Origin: Beta vulgaris subsp. vulgaris
Lineage: Eukaryota; Streptophyta; Magnoliopsida; Caryophyllales; Amaranthaceae
Reading direction: 5' to 3'
Length of the DNA: 64,000 nucleotides
Assembly: GCF_026745355.1 (NCBI RefSeq)
Contig: NC_079210.1
Span: 29,847,116 to 29,911,115 of the forward strand
The notes below the pieces were generated by a model, which saw only the letters and a list, made by a program, of their open reading frames with translations, was not told the DNA's origin and searched no databases. Made by a program: the position numbers and the translations under genes. Below, in pieces: positions 22,438 through 34,045 of the stretch (position 1 is its first letter; each line of letters begins with the position of its first letter).

Positions 22438-22963
22438 TCAAGCCATAGCCCTAGCGTGACACTCATGCTTGGATTGAGGTAGCGGTTTAGTTAGCGGATC
22501 AGCCACGTTCTCATCCGTATGAACTTTGCAGATTCTGACATCCTTCCTGTCAACTATCTCTCGAATGGGGTGATACTTCCTCATCACATGCTTGGACTTG
22601 TTATGTGACCTTGGCTCTTTTACTTGCGCAATAGCACCATTGTTGTCACAAAACAACTCAATTCCTTCTAAAACACTAGGTACGATATCCAGCTCTGTCA
22701 AGAATTTCTTTATCCAAACTGCTTCCTTAGTTGCTTCAACTGTTGCTATATATTCTGATTCTGTCGTAGAGTCTGCTACAGTGCTTTGCTTTGAGCTCTT
22801 CCAGCTCACTACTCCTCCATTCAGGCGAAAGACATACCCTGACTAAGAGCGGTAGTCATCTCTGTTGGTTTGGAAGCTTGCATCCGTGTAACCTTCAACA
22901 ACCAACTCACTTTGTCCCCCATATACTAAGAAAATGCCTTTAGTCCTCCTCAAGTACTTAAGG
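22438..22963 (-). pseudogene. Copia RNase H domain (C-terminal part of pol)
   Basis: Reads SGYVFRLNGGVVSWKSSKQS, DSTTESEYIA, EAVWIKKFLTELDIVPS, CDNNGAIAQVKEPRSHNKSK and ADPLTKPLPQSKH, the standard copia RNase H end. Upstream, GYTDASFQTNRDDYRS is separated from it by TAG where CAG is expected. The reading is cut at 22963/22964 by the solo LTR and resumes at 25825. Confidence 0.88.
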
Positions 22964-25819
22964 TGTAATACCCCGAACCTTAAACTCGTTTTATTAATTA
23001 TTAATTATGTTTATTAGCATAATTACGTCCTAAAATTTTTCGAAATTATTCTGGAGAAAGTTATTTTATAAAATAAGTATATTCATATTACTTTAATGAT
23101 ATTTATTATGGTAAATGATTTTATTTACAATATAGTTTATGACTTCAATATTATAGATACAAGTCAAAGTAAATAGCAAAGTTTAACTTTTTGACATCCA
23201 AAGAAATGAGAAAGAAAAAGGAATGAAGGGAGCTGTTGTTCAGCTTTCCCCAAACCCACGGTCAACACCCACCACCCACCTCTTTGTCCCCTACATTAAT
23301 TTTCCCTTAATTGAACCACCATTAATCACCTACCATCTCCCCCTATCTCCTACTTGTCCCCTCTCCTAGCTTCCTATCAACAAAATCACCAATCACCATC
23401 CTTCCACCTTCAACCTTTGTCTCCAAAAATCTGTCCATCAATACACAGAAGAAATGAGTTTCAATTACAAAACATAAAACCACAAGAAATCACAAAGAAT
23501 TTCTTCTCCTCTCATTCCTTCTCTTCTCACGGCACCACCACACCACCGCCACTGTGCGCACTACCTTCGGCGCACCATCGCCTTCTGACCGGCAAAATCA
23601 CAACCGTCCCTCGCCGGCGACCCACGTCGCAGCCCGTCGTTGCTTCCTCTCTCTCTCACGCTCTCTCGCACGCTCCTCTGTTTCGCGCGCAGCTGCTGCC
23701 CGTGTTTCCGCCGCCGCCGAAGCTTCGAGGACCGCCGTAGGTCTTCCGTGTCGTCGCCTGCTTCCGCCGCCTCAACCGGAGCTCGTCGGAGCTCGTTTTC
23801 TGCTTTGTGCGTCCCTGCTCTAAGTAGCAGAGGTAAAGAATCTACCTCTTATAATTAGTTTTCCCCCCAATTCTAATTTCTTTTTTTTAAGTTTAAAGAG
23901 GTAGTCAATGGTTAGGTTAGTTTAGATTGGGCCCTTAGTTAAACCAACTTAGTTAATTGTTGCATGGATTTAGTTGGGTTTCAAAAATCTGATTTATATT
24001 AGTTAAACTTAAACCAACTCAATTTAAGTGTTGCATGTTCACTAAATGGGGCTCAAATCTGACTTTTATTATTTTAGCTAAGCTACTTATATTAGATGGG
24101 CCAAATTGAGTTAAACTAAAACTGATTTAGTATTTCATTAAGCTATGTTAGTTTAATTAATCAAGTTAAGTATGATGTTGGGCTTATAATCTGAATTTAC
24201 TTAGTTAAATCATTTAAGTTAATCGTGTTACTTTAATATATTGAGCTTTAGTGGACTGATTTAGTTAGTTTTACTAAACCACCTAACTTAATTACTAAAA
24301 ATCTATATTGGGTTATAATTCATGATTTCTAAACTAGTTGAGTTGTTTAAAACTAATTAAAAATAAGTCATTAAGCTTGTTGTTATAATTGAGTTTAAGT
24401 TATGAGTACTTCACTAATCCTTATGTTCACTTATAATAATTAGTTACTTGACTTGTTAGTTTTATGACTAAATAACATTAAAATAATGTTAAAGTTATTA
24501 AACTCTAACTAATTAATGGACGACTAATTAATTATTAACTATGAACTAGAATAATGTTATGTTTTCGAAAGGTTTTATAATATGTAATAGTGATAACTTT
24601 AATGTTTCGATAATTCTAAAAATATAGCTAAATGAGTTATTTTAAATTAGTTGTTAAAGAGTCACCCTAATTAAAAGTTAATAGCAATTAAGAAATATGA
24701 CCTTTAAGGAGACATTTACGACGTTATAATAACCGTTAGACTTAATAAGCGCTAACCAATATTTAGGTTAAAAGCTAAATAACGAACGTTCATTAATAAA
24801 ATTATTCTTGATAGATTAAGGAAGATAAAGGATATTACAAGCCTCCCCGGCTATCAAGGTTATTTAGCAGGAATTCAGGTAACGTCTACTGCTAACACCC
24901 CATCTCCTTCGAGTATGTTTTATGATCATGATTAATAGTTGTTTTATATATGGGTGTGGGGGATCGAAATGAAATGTTTTATGATGGTTATGATGAAATT
25001 GATGTTATGAAATGATGATATGATTTATGATGAAATGAAGAATATATTTATTCACGATGATGAATAATATGCTTAAAAGAAATGAAACATGATAAATTCA
25101 AGTGAAGACGTTCTAATAGTATTCTGTTATCCCGGTCCGTGCCACCTTCCGGCCGGTTAACCACCTTCCGTTTAGTGAGGGCTATTGTCCTCGTGGTGGC
25201 ACCGCGCATTCTGGGCAAATAACGCCACCTTCCGTTTAGTGAGGGCTTTTGTCCTCGGGTGGCTGCCTTCCGTTTATGATGTTATGATGTTTTGGGGAGA
25301 CGTCCCTTCCGTTGTACTAGCCAAGTTACCAAAGTAAAATATACATGATGATGAACATGATAAAGAAGATAATGTAACATGATATGATATGTTTGTGAAA
25401 TGTTTTACTTATTCTATTATCCCTGTTTTTAACTAAAATGATGTGAATGAATTTACGATGTTAGAGTAGTATGTTACTGAGACTCGGCTCACGACGTTTT
25501 GTTTTATGTTTTAGGTACCGATGGTGATAACGGGATGGCGTAGCAGTGAGGATCTAAGTGATATCTAGATTATCTAGACTCTCATGGTTTTAGTTTAAGT
25601 TTATGTCAAAATTCTGATTAGTGACTAAGTTTCTATTAATTAAGACTAATGTTGGACCTATATTATGCTTCATGTTATGAAATGTTTAAGTTTATGACTT
25701 TATGTTGCCTTGTATTTTCCTTATGGAAAGTACGGCGGTATCGCGCCGACTATCTAGGTTCCGCTGCTAATAATCGATTAATTAACTTAACCACGATGAT
25801 TAGAGGTCGGGGCGTTACA
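22964..25819 (+). mobile_element. Solo LTR of a gypsy-type retrotransposon, 2856 bp
   Basis: Starts TGTAATACCCCGAACC and ends GGTCGGGGCGTTACA (TG...CA with extended inverted ends), flanked by TAAGG on both sides (22959-22963 and 25820-25824). A single LTR with a perfect 5-bp TSD and no internal region indicates LTR-LTR recombination. Plus orientation is my guess. It has a C/T-rich and GC-rich patch (23520-23830) and two copies of CCTTCCGTTTAGTGAGGGCT (near 25173 and 25230). The reading frames in 23354-23858 have no family features. Confidence 0.9.
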
Positions 25820-25824
25820 TAAGG

Positions 25825-26776
25825 ATGCTCTTAGCTGCAGTCCAGTGTGCTTCTCCTGGATTTTCTTGGAACCTGCTGCACATGCTCAAGGCATATGCAA
25901 CATCAGGTCGAGTACTTATCATGGCATACATGATAGACCCTATAGCGAAGCATAAGAAGTCATTCGCTTTAACTCATCAGACTCAGTCAGGCACTGACTT
26001 GCTAAGCGAGATGCATGTGACATGGGAACGAAACCTCTCTTCGAGTTTTCCATGTTGAACCTTGTAAGAACCTTATCAATATAAGTTTCTTGACTTAGCC
26101 CAATCATCGTTCGAGACCTATCTCTATGGATTTTGATTCCCAGTATGTACTCAGCTTCTCCAAGGTCCTTCATAGAGAAATAACTTTTACCATTTGACTG
26201 ACTCAAGCATTGGTATGCTTGTTTCCCATGATAGTATGTCATCTACATACAGAACCAGAAGACTAAGCTGCTCCCACTAAACTTCTTGTAAACACAAGAC
26301 TCTTCTTCCTTTTGATGAAACCAAATTGTTTGATTGCCTCATCAAACCGAGATTCCAGCTCCGAGATGCTGTGCTTCAATCCATAAATGGATCTCTGAAG
26401 CTTGCAAACCCTTTTAGGATTTTCTGGATCTTCAAAACCTTCAGGTTGTGTCATGTACACATCCTCATTCAAGAACCCATTCAAGAATGCGGTTTTGACA
26501 TCCATCTGCCAAATTTCGTAATCATGAAATGCAGCAATCGCTAAAAGTATCCGAATTGATTTAAGCATTGCTACTGGTGAAAAGGTCTCATCATAGTCTA
26601 TACCATGAACTTGTCTGAATCCTTTTGCAACCAGTCTTCTTGTAGACATAGACATTTCCATCTTTGTCTATTTTTAATTTGAACACCCACTTGCATCCAA
26701 TAGGGTTAACCCCATTAGGCAAGTCAACCAGTGTCCAAACTTTATTCTCAGACATGGAGTCTAACTCGGATTTCAT
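25825..26776 (-). pseudogene. Copia reverse transcriptase (RVT_2), broken
   Basis: Pieces in order: [16 protein letters not shown], then [39 protein letters not shown] and [15 protein letters not shown], then the catalytic YVDD at 26238-26249, then SMKDLGEAEYILGIKIHRDR, and finally RPDVAYALSMCSRFQENPGE next to the solo LTR. Single-base frameshifts separate the pieces; the YVDD box itself is intact. Confidence 0.88.
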
Positions 26777-27031
26777 GGCTCAAGCCATTTCTCAGAGTCT
26801 GGGCTCGTCAAAGCTTGTTTGTAGGTAGTAGGTTCTGAATTTTCCAAAATCATAATTTCAGAATTCTCAGTCATTAGGAAATCAACCAACCTTTTGTTTG
26901 GAATCCTTGGTCTACTAGACCTACGCGGGGTCTGAGCATCAAGAGAAACGTTCTCTTCAACAGTTTGAAGATTTCTGCTTGATTCAACTTCGAATGGGAC
27001 GGTAGAGGTTCAGCGTTGAATACGTTATCTC
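26777..27031 (-). pseudogene. Degenerate linker between integrase and RT
   Basis: Frame-broken sequence between the integrase C-terminus and the RT start, as expected for the variable copia linker. Confidence 0.5.
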
Positions 27032-27979
27032 CTAACTGACTTTCTTTTGTTGGGCCGTCTCTGACATGGTGTGAGCCACGTCCAGTTGTTGCTCATCTCG
27101 AATTTCTTCGAGTGTTATTTTACTCCCACTTGTCTTTCTAGAAACAAATTCCTTTTCAAGAAAGACACCATCACGAGCAACAAACACTTTGTTCTCTTGA
27201 CGGTTATAGAAGTAATAACCCCTTGTCTCTTTTGGATACCCCACAAAGAGACATTTATCTGACTTGGGTGCGAGTTTGTCTGATAGTAACCGCTTTACAT
27301 AGACCTCGCATCCCCAGATTTTAAGAAAAGACAAGTTTGGAGGTTTTCCATTCCATAACTCATATGGAGTCTTTTCTACAGCCTTTGACGGGCTCCTATT
27401 TAGTGTGTGTGCAGCAGTTTCGAGAGCGTATCCCCAAAAAGAAATCGGTAGATCAGCAAGACTCATCATAGATCGAACCATATCTAGTAATGTTCGATTC
27501 CTCCTTTCAGATACACCATTTAACTGTGGTGTTCCTGGTGGAGTTAATTGTGAAAGAATTCCACAATCCTTTAGATGATCATCAAACTCTTGGCTCAAAT
27601 ATTCACCACCACGATCGGATCGTAGTGCTTTTATTGTCTTACCAAGTTGATTCTGTACTTCATTTTGGAACTCTTTGAATCTATCAAAAGATTCCGACTT
27701 ATGTTTCATCAAGTAAATATAGCCATATCTACTCAAATCATCAGTGAAGGTGATGAAGTAATTAAACCCTCCCCTTGCCTTTGTGCTCATAGGACCACAT
27801 ACATCTGTATGTATGAGTCCTAAAAGATCGCTGGCCCTTTCACCTTTTCCAGTAAATGGTGATTTTGTCATCTTACCCATTAAGCATGATTCACATACAT
27901 CAAATGATTCGAAATCAAATGATGGAATTATACCGTCCTTTTGTAACTTGTGAATGCGCTTTTGGTTTATATGACCCAT
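27032..27979 (-). pseudogene. Copia integrase region, 315-codon open frame
   Basis: Starts in the GAG_pre-integrase zone (MGHINQKRIHKLQKDGIIP, CESCLMGKMTKSPFTGKGER), then the rve core. The catalytic triad is visible: D in HTDVCGPM, D in LRSDRGGEYLS and E in NGVSERRNRTLLDM. It continues through PYELWNGKPPNLSFLKIWGC into the C-terminal part. The frame is open, but the polyprotein around it is broken. Confidence 0.9.
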
Positions 27980-28010
27980 TCGGCAATGCCAAATATAGGT
28001 TAGGTTAGAA

Positions 28011-29290
28011 TCATTTGATTTCTTTTTTCTTGCTATCTATGTTATAGACTTGTAATGATTTATCAAGCACATATAAACCATTTATCAAATTAGCTCTGGC
28101 ATAGAACATATTATTGTAAGAAATGGAACAACATTTGTTCTTTATTTCAAAGCAAAAACCTTCAGAATCCAAAACTGAAACCGAAATTATGTTCTTAGTT
28201 ATTGTAGGAACGAAATAACAATTATTTAATTCTAAAATAAGCCCAGATGGCAAGTGTAGACTATAGCTCCCGACGGCAAGTGCAGCAATCGTGCTCCATT
28301 TCCAACGCGTAGCTCTACCTCGCCTTTTGCCATTCCTACTTCTTTTTAGTCCCTGCACATCATTAACTATGTGAGAACCACAACCGGTATCAAATACCCA
28401 TAAAGAAGTAGAAGTCAAATTGATTTCTATAACATATATACCTGAAGTAGAAGCCCCAGACTTCTTTATTTCCTCCAAGTATATCGGGCAGTTCCTCTTC
28501 CAGTGTCCAATCTTGTGACAGTGGAAGCACTTGCTTTCCGCAGCAACCTTGGGCTTGGCGGTTGGCTTAGGTTTTTCAGCGACAGTGGCAACTTGCTTGC
28601 CTTTGTCCTTCTTTCCTGCCCATTTCTTTTTGAAACCCTTTCCCTTTTGAACCAACAGAACCTCTTTCTTTGGTTCAACCTTAGGGATGTTCCTTTCAGC
28701 ATTGACCAACAATCCATGCAGCTCTTGCAAAGTCTTTTCAGACTCATTCATATTGTAGGTCATTCTGAACTGATTAAAACTTTCAGGTAGTGAGTGGAGA
28801 ATGATGTCAGTAGCCAACTCGAGCCTATAAGGGAACCCAAGTCTTTCCATGTTTTCGAAAAGACCCATCATTTCGAACACATGGGGGCCAACAGCTTGAC
28901 CCGGCTTCAAGTGACATTCAAGGATCTCCCTGTTAGTCTCATACCGTCAACTCGGGCCTGAGTTTTAAACATGGCCCGCAGCTCTTGCATGATCGTGTAG
29001 GCATCCTTGGTTTCGAACCTCTTTTGGAGGTTCGGCTCCATGGCTGCTACCATCAAACAAGTGATTGGTATAAACTTATCACTAGCCTGTTTTGCACGAC
29101 GTTTTTCAGCGTCAGTTGATTCATCAGTTATTACAGGAAGCGGGGTATCTAAGACGTCCTCTCGACCCTCAAACCTCAGAACGAGTCTTAAGGTCCTTTC
29201 CCAATTAAGGAAATTTTCACCATTTGTCCTTTTCCAGAAAAGGACGAATGTTGAAACCGGAGTTGTTGTTGTTGTTGTTGTTATTAGACA
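28011..29290 (-). pseudogene. Copia gag and protease, broken
   Basis: The gag start lies near 29290 (MS followed by a run of Asn codons). It continues through at least two frame breaks to the open piece 28011-28910. That piece has ELATDIILHSLPESFNQFRM, the zinc knuckle CFHCHKIGHWKRNC (CX2CX4HX4C complete) and the protease motif WVFDTGCGSHIV. The asparagine run comes from a GTT/AAC microsatellite at 29263-29284. Confidence 0.85.
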
Positions 29291-30229
29291 TGATATCTAC
29301 AGACAGAAAAATAAAGCAAAGTTCAATTTTATGTTTATAAAGCAACCTAAAACATGTAAAAGGTTTCTAGGTTGACCACCTATTCAAAATTAAAGTCCCC
29401 TATGAATAAGTGTTTTACAAGATCCTATCAACATGTAACACTAAGCAGACGGAGGCCTTATCTTAACGTTACATTATCAAGGTAAGTAAACTCTTTTACT
29501 AATTATAACACTTTATAACTCTTGTTTAGATGGATAAAAATCGCATGTTTAACTATCTCTTGCTTCAAAATTCAAAACGCTTTTAATTTTGTTAAGGACA
29601 ACCAAACTAAGTTGTAAAATTCGCAATTTTACCTTATATCCCAAAATTAATGATAACACTCTGCGGAGGCATGACCTATTACTATTAATTAAGGGTTTTA
29701 TAAGTACTTTATGTTTGGAAAAGCAAACCTTAATATTTACGGGGCCTAAGTTTATTATGTTGTTATGAATTAGTGAACTCTAGCGCATCAATAACCAACA
29801 TACAATAAACTTATAAGCATTTTAAAGAATAATAAAATGCGAAAATAAAATGATCTAGTATGGCCCCTAATCCTAAGAACTAAGCATCAATGGCTCCTTC
29901 TTGGACTCTTCATGGATCTCCATCCACTTTTCCATGGGCCTTCTCTTGATGGGCTCTTCTTTGGATTACATAAGTATCAAAATAATTTAAATAAAAACTA
30001 AATTAAATAAATTACAAAAATACTTAACGATACGCAGATCGTATTTAAAATTACAAGAATACATCACGATACGCAGATCGTATTTTCTATCTTAATTTGG
30101 GCCATACTAGTCATACATAGCAAATATATCATAATATAAAAGCCACATAATAATATCACATATTATACTTGCCAATCAATTAAAATATCAAATATTCTTA
30201 ATTAAAGCAAGAGGATAAAATTTTAAGTA

Positions 30230-30536
30230 CTCCCTGATCTTCCCTCTTTCCGTTTAAGGATGTTTCCAAAAGATCTTCCCTCTTTTGCTTTATTCCTTAT
30301 TTGGCAAAACAAATTTCCCTATTTACCCTCTCATATCACTATCATATGGTCCACCATTACATTATTAATTCAATTTTACTCCCTTTCTCTCTCCTACTTT
30401 AACCCCTTTTTATTTGTTTTATTTATCTTAACCCCTTTCTCTCTCCTACTTTACTCACACCATGCCCCACACAACTTGATTTTCCTTGGTATCTGTAGGA
30501 ACAGTAAGTGGGAAGATCTTTAAGAAACGGATGGAG
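30230..30536. mobile_element. Stowaway MITE, diverged copy
   Basis: Left end CTCCCTGATCTTCCCTC and right end GAAACGGATGGAG, flanked by TA on both sides. Interior nearly identical to 49850-50167, including the shared word CCACCATTACATTATTAATT. Confidence 0.85.
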
Positions 30537-30779
30537 TAATAACTAATCACCTAAAGATTCTATCCCTTAAATACTAGCCTAATTAATTTTAATTAGATTA
30601 AAAAATCAGATTATGAATTGAAATTTAAGACCAAGTCAACATAATTGAAATTTACTTATCTTTCTAAAAATTTTGTTTTCAAAATAAAATTTCCAAAACA
30701 AAAAACTATTGCTGCCCAGATCTTTTAGGCACGTTTTTAATTAAAAAAAATTTTATTTTTTTGTTTTGAAACTTTTCGA

Positions 30780-31100
30780 AAAATTGTGAAAACACAGCAG
30801 CATGAGGCTGCCTTCCACGCTCGAAATGACCGGACTCAACGCAAAACCAGGCGACCTCGCAGGCCACCTTGTTGGCGTACTTGCCGGCCTTTTCTTTCGC
30901 GAGCCGGCACCGGCGTTCTTCCTGCGGCGGCGAGCAGCACACTGCTTAGCACGTCAAACGTGCGTCGCGTGTGGCTGCTGCCACCACCTCTCTCGCTGAC
31001 TCCGACTACTCGCCGACAGTCAAGCTTCACCCTCCCCGGCTTTTCGCCAGCAGACCACCGGAGCCGCCATCTTGGCTGCTCCTCTTCTCCCCTTTAATTT
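30780..31100. other. GC-rich block in copia leader
   Basis: About 320 bp of clearly higher GC content than its flanks, open in more than one frame on both strands. None of the translations resembles a known family, so I treat them as composition effects. It may be a captured fragment of host 5' sequence. Confidence 0.4.
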
Positions 31101-31580
31101 TTTTTTCTTTTCTTGAAGGATATTAAAATTACAACATCTTGTAAATTTAATTAGGTGATCTTGATTAAATTAAACATAAATTTTTATGCTTAATACAGAA
31201 AATTAAATTTTGAAATCTCTATTTTAATTAATTTTCAGATTTATTCATATAATTAATCACTAATTCATATAAAACACCTTTTACATGAATTTATCCTCAT
31301 ACATAAACGATTTTAAGCATGAAAATTTTATTAATAACATGAATTTATTTTCGAAATTTAGAGATCTAAAATCAAAATTTTATAAATTTCGAAAATTAGG
31401 GTTTAGGAGGTTAAAAAATTCGGCTATTAAATATTGAGAAAGAAAGTAATTAAAACTCTTTTTAACAAATTTCAATTAATTATTCAATCCATAATTTAAT
31501 TCCTCCCCTTAATCAAATTAAAATTAATCATACATAAACTAAACTTTGTGACCAAAATTCTATATCCAAGAGGCTAAAAC

Positions 31581-31588
31581 TGATACCA
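31581..31588 (-). other. Primer-binding site of the copia element
   Basis: The minus strand reads TGGTATCAG next to the LTR terminus CCTACA, matching the initiator-Met tRNA primer site of copia elements (TGGTATCAGAGC) at its first nine bases before diverging. Confidence 0.7.
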
Positions 31589-31589
31589 C

Positions 31590-32215
31590 TGTAGGAAACT
31601 ATAAGTACTATAAAGCGGAATTTCATGAATCAAATTCATAAGCACTTAAAACAGGATCACATGCATATACAATTAAGGATCACATACAAGTTTAGAAATA
31701 ACCTTTGTAGCGTGATTTCCACAAAGCTTGAATAACCCGGATTGAGAATCTCAGATGTGATTCCTCTACTTAGTCCACCAACCCAGATCAACACTCCACC
31801 AATGCTAGTTGGAAAGGAAGAAAACTTCTTCTTTGGTTTCTTGGAGTATAACGTGATTTTTGAAGAGAGAGAATAGGAGAGATAAAATAATAAGAGAATA
31901 AACTGATTATTTTCTTTTCTGCCTAACCCAAATATATAAAAGTATTTAGGTTAGAATGCTCTCCTTTTCCGCTCTCTTGGCCGGCCACCCTAGGGTCCTC
32001 TTGGGCTCTAGGTTTCTTTTGTTGATCCAAGTTTAATGTGTGACCTTGTAGGATCTGTTACATTGGGCTTCGGATTTATTTATTTACTAATCCGAAGTTC
32101 TATAGCTTTCTCTAGCAAGACGTATAGACGACCCAATATAACGAACTTATTATCTCTATAATATGATCCATTATACATTAGTAATTGCATTTAAGTCGAG
32201 GACATAAATCCTTCA
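31590..32215 (-). repeat. 5' LTR of the copia element (626 bp)
   Basis: On the minus strand it runs TGAAGGATTTATGTCCTCGA to GTTTCCTACA, with TG/CA ends. It is preceded on its outer side (32216-32455) by the PPT region of a copia 3' end, so this LTR is shared between two partial elements or lies at a duplication junction. Confidence 0.85.
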
Positions 32216-32477
32216 ATCTCCCACTTGTCCGAGACGAGTGTGCAATGTTTTTATTCCTCAAGTCTCTTAATGTCTTAATTTGATAGTAGATCATATTTCT
32301 ATATCATCCATACTAGCTTTCAAATTATTCCTTGAAATCCGAGTTCAAATTGTCAAACAAATGATCATCGAATAATCCATTTGAGCACGGCCATGCATTT
32401 TCAATTTTTCACTCTACAAGGGGCCAAGACACCTATCATATCTCATATAGGAGGATTTAGGGTTTCTCAAAATTGAA

Positions 32478-32640
32478 TTGATTGATTTTTCTAAACTTGT
32501 AAATTCACTACATAAAGCAGAATTGGCTGCAAATGAGCCGAATAAGGCGACGATTGTGGCGTTGAATGCTGAGATTCGTCGAAATAAAGGACGATTACTT
32601 GAAGAGGTTCCTAAGTTGCCGCGATTAGCGCATAAAAGGT
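32478..32640 (+). pseudogene. SYP7-type syntaxin exon fragment, right copy
   Basis: Same frame as 20279-20440, with substitutions (AANEPNKAT, GRLLEEVPK). The start triplet is TTG where the left copy has ATG. It ends in the same splice-donor-like position and lacks the rest of the gene. Confidence 0.65.
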
Positions 32641-33088
32641 TTGTTTTTGTTTCTATTTTGATGCTATTGATTTCTTAACTTGCTTTACACCTACATTCAT
32701 TTGACATGTGCCTTTTATTTTGGATCCATCGTTTTTTTATATTCTCTTTATTATTCTATTTAAATTTTGATTCTGTTTGATTTATTTTGTTGTATACCAT
32801 GTCAATATTCTGCCCTAATCAGGATGTTAAGCATGCAACAATTTTCATTTTCTTGTAGACATAGAGAATGGGAATAGTCAGCAGTATTTAGTGTTCATCA
32901 TAATGATTTGTTCTCTTCCATGTTCTGCTAAGCTTATATGTCAGATAGAGAAATATTTGCTGCAATGCTTAAACACCTGAAATCCTAAATTTTGTATATA
33001 AAATGATGAGTGTAAACTTTAGACTGGACCATGCCAATTTTTTTTAGAATAGCTAACAATAGTTGTTGATTTGGTGATGCCTCATTAA

Positions 33089-33469
33089 GGCTATGTTTAG
33101 TTCACCTGAAATTTTCTGATCTGAACTTATCTGATCTGATCTGAACTTATTTCTTTTTATCTGAACTTATTTTTTCTGATCTGATCTGATCTAAATTGAT
33201 CTGATCTGATTACAAGATCTTATCTTTTAGATTTTTCTCAATATATAAGAAAAAATATAGTCATGTGGGGTCTTGTTTGATTCTTCTCAAGAGTACTTTA
33301 TTAATATTCAATTATTATAATTTTTACTAATATGTAAGGAAAGATATTTAATAGTATAATGATTTTTAAATATAAGCATTGATCTGATCTGATTGAACTT
33401 ATTTTCTGTATCTGATCTCATCTGATTAGATCTGAAAATAAGCAAAAATAAAGTGAACTGAACATAGCC
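33089..33469. mobile_element. Small Harbinger-like MITE, right copy
   Basis: Equivalent of 20890-21271, with TAA on both sides (33086-33088, 33470-33472). Its presence at the same position in both blocks shows it inserted before the block was duplicated. Confidence 0.8.
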
Positions 33470-34045
33470 TAAAAGCCTTTATATGCCAATGTTTTCTATT
33501 CCCTGTTTTGCTTCCCACTGCTTACATTCACAAGCATGAAAATAACATAGATTTTTGTTTTTAGCTTTCTGTATAACATTTATTTTCTTAATTAGTGTGG
33601 TAGAAGGAAAAACAACCCGTATCTTATGTCCAATATTTTTTTTGTTGGCCACCTTCATCCTCATCTTCCAGAGCATTATGTTATGCTACTATTGGTGTGT
33701 CGGGTGTTTGTCTTGATGAGGTATTGATTTGTAGGGTCAAACAATATATGAATAAAAACTAATACCGCAAGTGCACGGTGTACGATATAGCACAACTAGC
33801 AAATACGGGTCGAACCTAGTGGTGTCAAAAAAAGCTCTCAAACAGGTTCTGGGTATACCCACGGTGAACCAAGTCATACCCTGACAGGTCAGGATTCTGA
33901 TTGTTAGTGCCCCAGGTCATGATTGGTCAGGTTTTGTTCAACTGGGTCGAACACATTTGAATCATTAGATTTCCGGGTGTCGGACAGGTCTGAGCGTTCC
34001 ATTTACAAGTCAATCCATTCCCGGATATGATCGCCCGTTGACATT

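Larger units (their letters stand above)
29291..31580 (-). other. Long leader of the copia element
   Basis: About 2.3 kb between primer site and gag. AT-rich except for a GC-rich block at 30780-31100. Contains a Stowaway MITE at 30230-30536. No protein family was recognised. Confidence 0.6.
21580..32215 (-). mobile_element. Ty1-copia element, degenerate, minus strand
   Basis: Read on the minus strand: LTR (32215-31590), primer-binding site, long leader, gag, protease, integrase, RT, RNase H, polypurine tract GTGGGAGATAGAAGG near 21620-21634, and only 44 bp of 3' LTR (21623-21580) before the junction with the syntaxin fragment. The domain order (integrase before RT) defines copia. A gypsy-type solo LTR interrupts it at 22964-25819 and a Stowaway MITE sits in its leader. 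Confidence 0.88.
32006..33776 (-). repeat. Right copy of duplicated block
   Basis: Same content and order as 19806-21579: LTR part, PPT and 3' internal copia sequence (32216-32455), and syntaxin fragment with MITE (32456-33776). Here it continues naturally into GGTGTACGATATAGCAC, which may be the original flank. Confidence 0.9.

Noticed and set aside
23354..23858. Overlapping plus-strand frames rich in Ser, Pro and Arg
   Set aside because: They lie in the C/T- and GC-rich part of the solo LTR, differ between frames and show no family features.
30706..31097. Several overlapping frames on both strands
   Set aside because: All come from one GC-rich block with few stops; none resembles a known protein.
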